A DNA stretch of 8,769 bases from Verrucomicrobiota bacterium (GTDB lineage: Bacteria; Verrucomicrobiota; Verrucomicrobiia; Chthoniobacterales; Xiphinematobacteraceae): NCBI GenBank assembly GCA_003176035.1, contig PSRL01000115.1, positions 1 through 8,769 of the forward strand, written 5' to 3'. The notes under the pieces are model-generated. The model searched no databases, was not told the DNA's origin, and saw only the letters and a program-made list of their open reading frames with translations. This document shows, one piece after another, positions 5,908 to 8,769 of this stretch; positions within the stretch are counted from its first letter, which is position 1, and every line of letters starts with the position of its first letter. Position numbers and translations under genes: made by a program.

Positions 5908-7593
5908 TTACAGCTCGCCGCGTTTTAACTGATTTACGGCGTAATCGCAAGCGCGCGCTGTAAGGGCCATGTAGGTGAGCGAGGGATTCGCGCAACCGGA
6001 CGATGTCATGCAAGCTCCGTCCGTTATGAAAAGATTCTTGATATCGTGCGACTGGTTCCAGGAATTCAGTACTGATGTTTTGGGATCGCGGCCCATCCTC
6101 GCGGTGCCCATCTCGTGGATGGAGAACCCGGGAGGGTCCGTGTCGCGGAAGGGCTGAATCTCTCTAGCGCCCGCCGCCGAAAGCATTTCAGCGGCAGTCA
6201 GGGAAGCGTCCTTCCGGAGGGCCAATTCGTTTTCGCCGAACGCGCAGTGAATTTTCAGGCAAGGAATACCCCAGGCATCGACGGTGTTCTTGTCGATTTC
6301 CACGAAATTGTCATGCCTCGGCAAGCATTCGCCGTAGCCCTCAAAGATGAAGTTCCACGGGCCGGGATCGCTCATGCGGCGCTTGAAATCCGCCCCGAAA
6401 TCGATTTCCATCGCACCACGGCGCCAGCCGTCCTGGAACGAGTAGGCCTGCATGCCGTAGCCACGGATGAAATCGCGCTGTTTGTCTTTCACATTGCGGA
6501 AGCGGGGCATGTACGCGATATTCGGACGCGAGCCGATGGTGCGCATTTTTTCGTGACCGGGAATGACGCCCCGCGCTCCTCCGGCTTTGATGTGGTCCAT
6601 AAGATTGTGGCCGACCTCGCCGGAAGAGTTGCCGAGGCCATCAGGGAACTCGGGTGTTGCCGAGTTGAGGAGGATGCGCGCGGATTCCAGGGTCGAGGCG
6701 CAGAGAAAGACGAGGGGTGCGTTGAATTCCAGTGCTGCGCGCGAATTCGTATCAATCACGCGCACGCCGGAAATGCGCCGCGTTTTCGAATCAAAGATCA
6801 AGCTGTGTACTGTGCTGAACGGCCGCAGGGTTAGCCGTCCGGTTTTTTCGGCTGCGGGCAGTGTGGCATTGACGCTACTGAAGTAGGAGAGTGAAATGCA
6901 GCCACGGTGACATGGGCCGCAGTAATGGCAGGCGGCTCGGCCGTTATGATCCTGAGTCAGTACAGCAACTCGCCCGATGGTGAGCACGCGCTCACGCCCA
7001 AACGATTTCGCCACGGCTTCCTTCACCGTTTTTTCCGCGCAGGTCAGCTCCATCGGTGGCAGGAATTTGCCATCGGGAAGCTGAGCCAGGCCGATCGCTT
7101 CGCCCGAAACTCCGATGAACTCTTCCACGTAGGCGTACCACGGGGCGAGATCGGCGTAGCGGATCGGCCAATCCACGGCAATCCCATCGCGAAGATTCGC
7201 GGTGAAGTCGAGATCGCTCCAGCGATATGACTGCCGGCCCCAGAGGATTGACCGGCCGCCTACTTGCCTCCCGCGAATCCACCAGAAGGGCTTGTTCGCG
7301 GCCGTGGTGTAGGGATGCTCCGTGTCTTTCACAAAGAAATCCGAATTCACTTCTTCGCAGGCGTAACAGAGGCTTTGTATGGGTTGTTCTTTTTCTAATT
7401 TTTTCCGATCTTTCATGCCCCGGTAGGGCATCTCCCAGGACGGAACGTGCTCCACATAGTCTTTGTCGGGAGTTATGGGCCGGCCAGCTTCCAGCACCAG
7501 CGTGCGCAGCCCTTTTTCCGTAAGTTCTTTCGCGGCCCAGCCGCCGGTGATCCCTGAGCCGATAACGATGGCGTCGAATTTCGCCGGCGCCAT
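5908..7593 (-). CDS. GMC family FAD-dependent sugar dehydrogenase, large subunit
   Basis: A 561-residue flavoprotein. FAD is bound at the N-terminus: GSGITGG (12-18) in a beta-alpha-beta fold, with E35 (VLEAG) for the ribose. VGGRSILWGRQSYRW (111-125) is the typical GMC flavin-contact segment. The catalytic pair should be H493 in SIHEMGTARMG and N536 in ANPSLTYMALTAR. A Cys cluster, C222-HY-C225-GP-C228-HRG-C232, lies where bacterial FAD-glucose dehydrogenases hold a [3Fe-4S] cluster and may carry electrons. The protein has no signal peptide. It is encoded 2 nt after the subunit 3 gene, whose product has the Tat signal, so co-export of the folded complex is likely. A weak AAAGG lies 9 nt before ATG. 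It probably oxidises a sugar or glycoside hydroxyl to a ketone or lactone. Gluconate, glucose and 3-keto-glycoside specificities cannot be told apart here. Confidence 0.92.
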   Translation of the reverse strand: MAPAKFDAIVIGSGITGGWAAKELTEKGLRTLVLEAGRPITPDKDYVEHVPSWEMPYRGMKDRKKLEKEQPIQSLCYACEEVNSDFFVKDTEHPYTTAANKPFWWIRGRQVGGRSILWGRQSYRWSDLDFTANLRDGIAVDWPIRYADLAPWYAYVEEFIGVSGEAIGLAQLPDGKFLPPMELTCAEKTVKEAVAKSFGRERVLTIGRVAVLTQDHNGRAACHYCGPCHRGCISLSYFSSVNATLPAAEKTGRLTLRPFSTVHSLIFDSKTRRISGVRVIDTNSRAALEFNAPLVFLCASTLESARILLNSATPEFPDGLGNSSGEVGHNLMDHIKAGGARGVIPGHEKMRTIGSRPNIAYMPRFRNVKDKQRDFIRGYGMQAYSFQDGWRRGAMEIDFGADFKRRMSDPGPWNFIFEGYGECLPRHDNFVEIDKNTVDAWGIPCLKIHCAFGENELALRKDASLTAAEMLSAAGAREIQPFRDTDPPGFSIHEMGTARMGRDPKTSVLNSWNQSHDIKNLFITDGACMTSSGCANPSLTYMALTARACDYAVNQLKRGEL

Positions 7594-7595
7594 GA

Positions 7596-8204
7596 TCAGG
7601 AACCTTTCCCAGGAGCGGCGGACTGAATCGGGGCGCAGCTATCGAAGCGCCCTGGAACAATTTCCTGGCGGAGTTGCTGCGTGAAGCCCGCCTCTGAAGT
7701 GAAATAGCCGGTTAATGTGAGTTTGCGGAATTGCAGGTAGAAGTTCTCCTCCGGCTCGGGCGCTGAACCTCGATTCCCACGCGGCCCTCTGGCGACTGCC
7801 GAGACAGCGTCAGCGAGTTCCCGGCCGAGCGTGTGAAGAATTTCACTTTGTTGTGCGACGGAAGCATCGACAAAACTTGCTTGGAAGCGCGACTGCGTCT
7901 GAGCGTCCACATTCGCGAGTCCTGCGAGGAAGTGCTCTCGTTCGGCGTCCGTACACCAGTCAGCGAGAATTCGGTCGATAAACAGATCTACACTGGTGTC
8001 TTTCGCCCCGGGCGTGTCGGTCCGAGGCAGGATCAATTCGGCCATGGCGGTCACAGTGGCGTCCTGATGAGCGGATAGCACCTTCAATGATTTCGACTCG
8101 GCGAGGCCGGCGTGGATTTCGCGGCAGGCGGCGAGGAGGGAAGGAGAGAGCGTGGAGAAAGCCGATCCGGCGACGAGCAGTTTCAGCACTTCACGACGCT
8201 GCAA
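7596..8204 (-). CDS. Gluconate 2-dehydrogenase subunit 3-like protein (Tat signal, possible lipoprotein)
   Basis: A 202-residue small subunit starting at TTG (8202-8204). This start is forced by the AGGAGGT site at 8209-8215, and MQRREVLK is then a near-ideal Tat motif (R3-R4-E-V-L-K). The signal ends in L24-A25-A26-C27, which fits a lipobox, so the mature protein may be anchored at C27. Family landmarks follow: LILPRTDTPGA (58-67), a helical middle region, LTGYFTSEAG (164-173) and the ending PGRFDSC (184-190). In known complexes this subunit helps the GMC catalytic subunit fold and carries it across the membrane by the Tat route. It is the first gene of the leftward unit and stops 2 nt before the GMC start, suggesting coupled translation and equimolar production. 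It has no enzymatic motif of its own. Confidence 0.9.
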   Translation of the reverse strand: MQRREVLKLLVAGSAFSTLSPSLLAACREIHAGLAESKSLKVLSAHQDATVTAMAELILPRTDTPGAKDTSVDLFIDRILADWCTDAEREHFLAGLANVDAQTQSRFQASFVDASVAQQSEILHTLGRELADAVSAVARGPRGNRGSAPEPEENFYLQFRKLTLTGYFTSEAGFTQQLRQEIVPGRFDSCAPIQSAAPGKGS

Positions 8205-8298
8205 AAGGACCTCCTGTGAAAATTCGAGCGTATCATGAGAGCAGTTTCCATTTGTAAGTGACTAGTACGGCGTGAAGCGTAGAAGGTCCGAGGCATCC
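8205..8298. promoter_or_regulatory. Divergent control region for the dehydrogenase unit and the second TIM-barrel gene
   Basis: This 94-bp gap must hold the promoters for two divergent transcripts. Leftward, TTACAA (8252-8257) and GATACG (8229-8234), 17 bp apart, form a weak -35/-10 candidate matching three of six bases at each box. No good rightward box was found. It also holds the AGGAGGT site (8209-8215) for the leftward TTG start and GAGG (8290-8293) for the rightward ATG. Confidence 0.45.
8209..8215 (-). promoter_or_regulatory. Very strong ribosome binding site selecting the TTG start
   Basis: On the minus strand AGGAGGT, a full match to the 16S anti-Shine-Dalgarno core, lies 4 nt before TTG 8204. 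It makes the rare TTG start credible, and the product then begins with an intact twin-arginine motif. Confidence 0.8.
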
Positions 8299-8769
8299 AT
8301 GAGAATTGCACGAAGAGAATTTGTCGCGAGTGGCGCTGCGGCCCTGGTTGCCAGCCGCTTTGCCTGGACCGCGAAGGCAGAAAGACTCCCGCTGGCGTTT
8401 TCGACGTTAGGCAGCCCGAAATGGGAGCTGTCGAAAATCCTAGAGTTTGCGCAAACGAACGGGTTTGCAGCCGTCGAATTGCGGGGGCTAATGGGCACGC
8501 TGGACCTGCCTTCACGCCCGGAGTTTGCGCCGGATCGCATCGAGCAAACAAAGAAGGAAATCGCGGGCCGCGGAATCAAGATCGCTTGCGTCAGCAGTTC
8601 CACGGAATTGCATATTGCCGACACTACAAAACGGGCGCAAGGGATTGCGGATGGCAAGCGCTTCATCGATCTAGCGCAAGCGCTCGGTGCGCCTAACGTG
8701 CGAGTGTTCGGCAACAAATTCGAGGGTGGTACTCGCGAGGAAGTGATCGCCCGCGTAGCGGCGGGAATG
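8299..8769 (+). CDS. Second Tat-exported sugar phosphate isomerase/epimerase-like TIM barrel, N-terminal fragment
   Basis: 157 codons run from ATG 8299 to the window edge without a stop; the C-terminal half is missing. GAGG lies 5 nt before ATG. Residues 1-27 form a Tat signal (A-R5-R6-E-F-V, Ala-rich core, AKA end), although R20 shortens the hydrophobic core. The barrel begins PLAFSTLGSPKWELSKILEFAQ. VELRG (59-63) corresponds to VELR in the 3432-4364 protein, and the segment ALGAPNVRVFG parallels DFGTDKVRIFS there. The two are distant homologues with similar signals but clearly different sequences. The metal-ligand half of the barrel is outside the window, so activity cannot be judged. Divergent placement 94 bp from the dehydrogenase unit suggests shared control and a role in the same sugar pathway. 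Confidence 0.87.
   Translation, partial: MRIARREFVASGAAALVASRFAWTAKAERLPLAFSTLGSPKWELSKILEFAQTNGFAAVELRGLMGTLDLPSRPEFAPDRIEQTKKEIAGRGIKIACVSSSTELHIADTTKRAQGIADGKRFIDLAQALGAPNVRVFGNKFEGGTREEVIARVAAGM

Noticed and set aside
6115..6834. Open frame of 239 codons on the + strand
   Set aside because: It is antisense to the GMC gene; the composition follows GC-rich third positions of the real gene and no domain is seen.
6992..7660. Minus-strand open frame spanning the subunit 3/GMC junction
   Set aside because: It is a shifted frame of two well-supported genes; the Arg-rich product has no family features.

Overview
The window looks like a chromosomal segment of a soil-type Gram-negative bacterium, most likely an Acidobacteriota (Terriglobia-like) genome. 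This rests on overall flavour, not a marker gene. The clues are moderately high GC, many Tat-exported oxidoreductases and TIM-barrel 'sugar isomerases', a TPR-family N-terminus of the type expanded in that phylum, and a PilZ-Sel1 membrane protein. There are no rRNA or tRNA genes, CRISPR arrays or transposase genes, and no gene-free stretch over 300 bases.

Layout, left to right. (1) 1-220 (-): N-terminal part of a membrane-anchored protein resembling acidobacterial TPR/kinase-associated proteins, cut by the window edge. (2) 399-1946 (+) and 2006-2629 (+): a PilZ-TM-Sel1 protein followed by a zinc-ribbon RDD membrane protein. (3) 2646-3278 (-): a secreted protein of unknown function, convergent with the RDD gene. 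(4) 3279-3431: a divergent control region with two adjacent palindromes. (5) 3432-4364 (+): a Tat-exported sugar phosphate isomerase/epimerase-like TIM barrel. (6) 4365-4527: a convergent intergenic region with a three-hairpin, REP-like structure. (7) 8204 down to 4528 (-): a three-gene unit coding for gluconate 2-dehydrogenase subunit 3-like protein, GMC flavoprotein and Gfo/Idh/MocA oxidoreductase. (8) 8299 to the window end (+): a second, divergent Tat-exported TIM barrel, truncated.

From 3432 onward the genes form a coherent set. They encode an FAD sugar dehydrogenase with its Tat-carrying small subunit, a Tat-exported nicotinamide-type oxidoreductase, and two Tat-exported metal-dependent TIM barrels. 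In established systems (glucoside 3-dehydrogenases and the oxidative C-/O-glycoside cleavage systems) these families oxidise a sugar carbon to a ketone and then eliminate or rearrange the product. My inference is an envelope-located oxidative sugar or glycoside catabolic module. Substrate, regiochemistry and electron acceptor cannot be read from the sequence. No cytochrome c gene is visible.

The best non-coding signals are a perfect 8-bp hairpin plus T-run between the GMC and Gfo/Idh genes (5877-5899), the paired palindromes at 3294-3342, and the three-hairpin element at 4389-4505. Several start codons were moved from the longest reading frame on ribosome-site evidence: GTG 2006, TTG 8204, ATG 399, ATG 3278 and ATG 3432.
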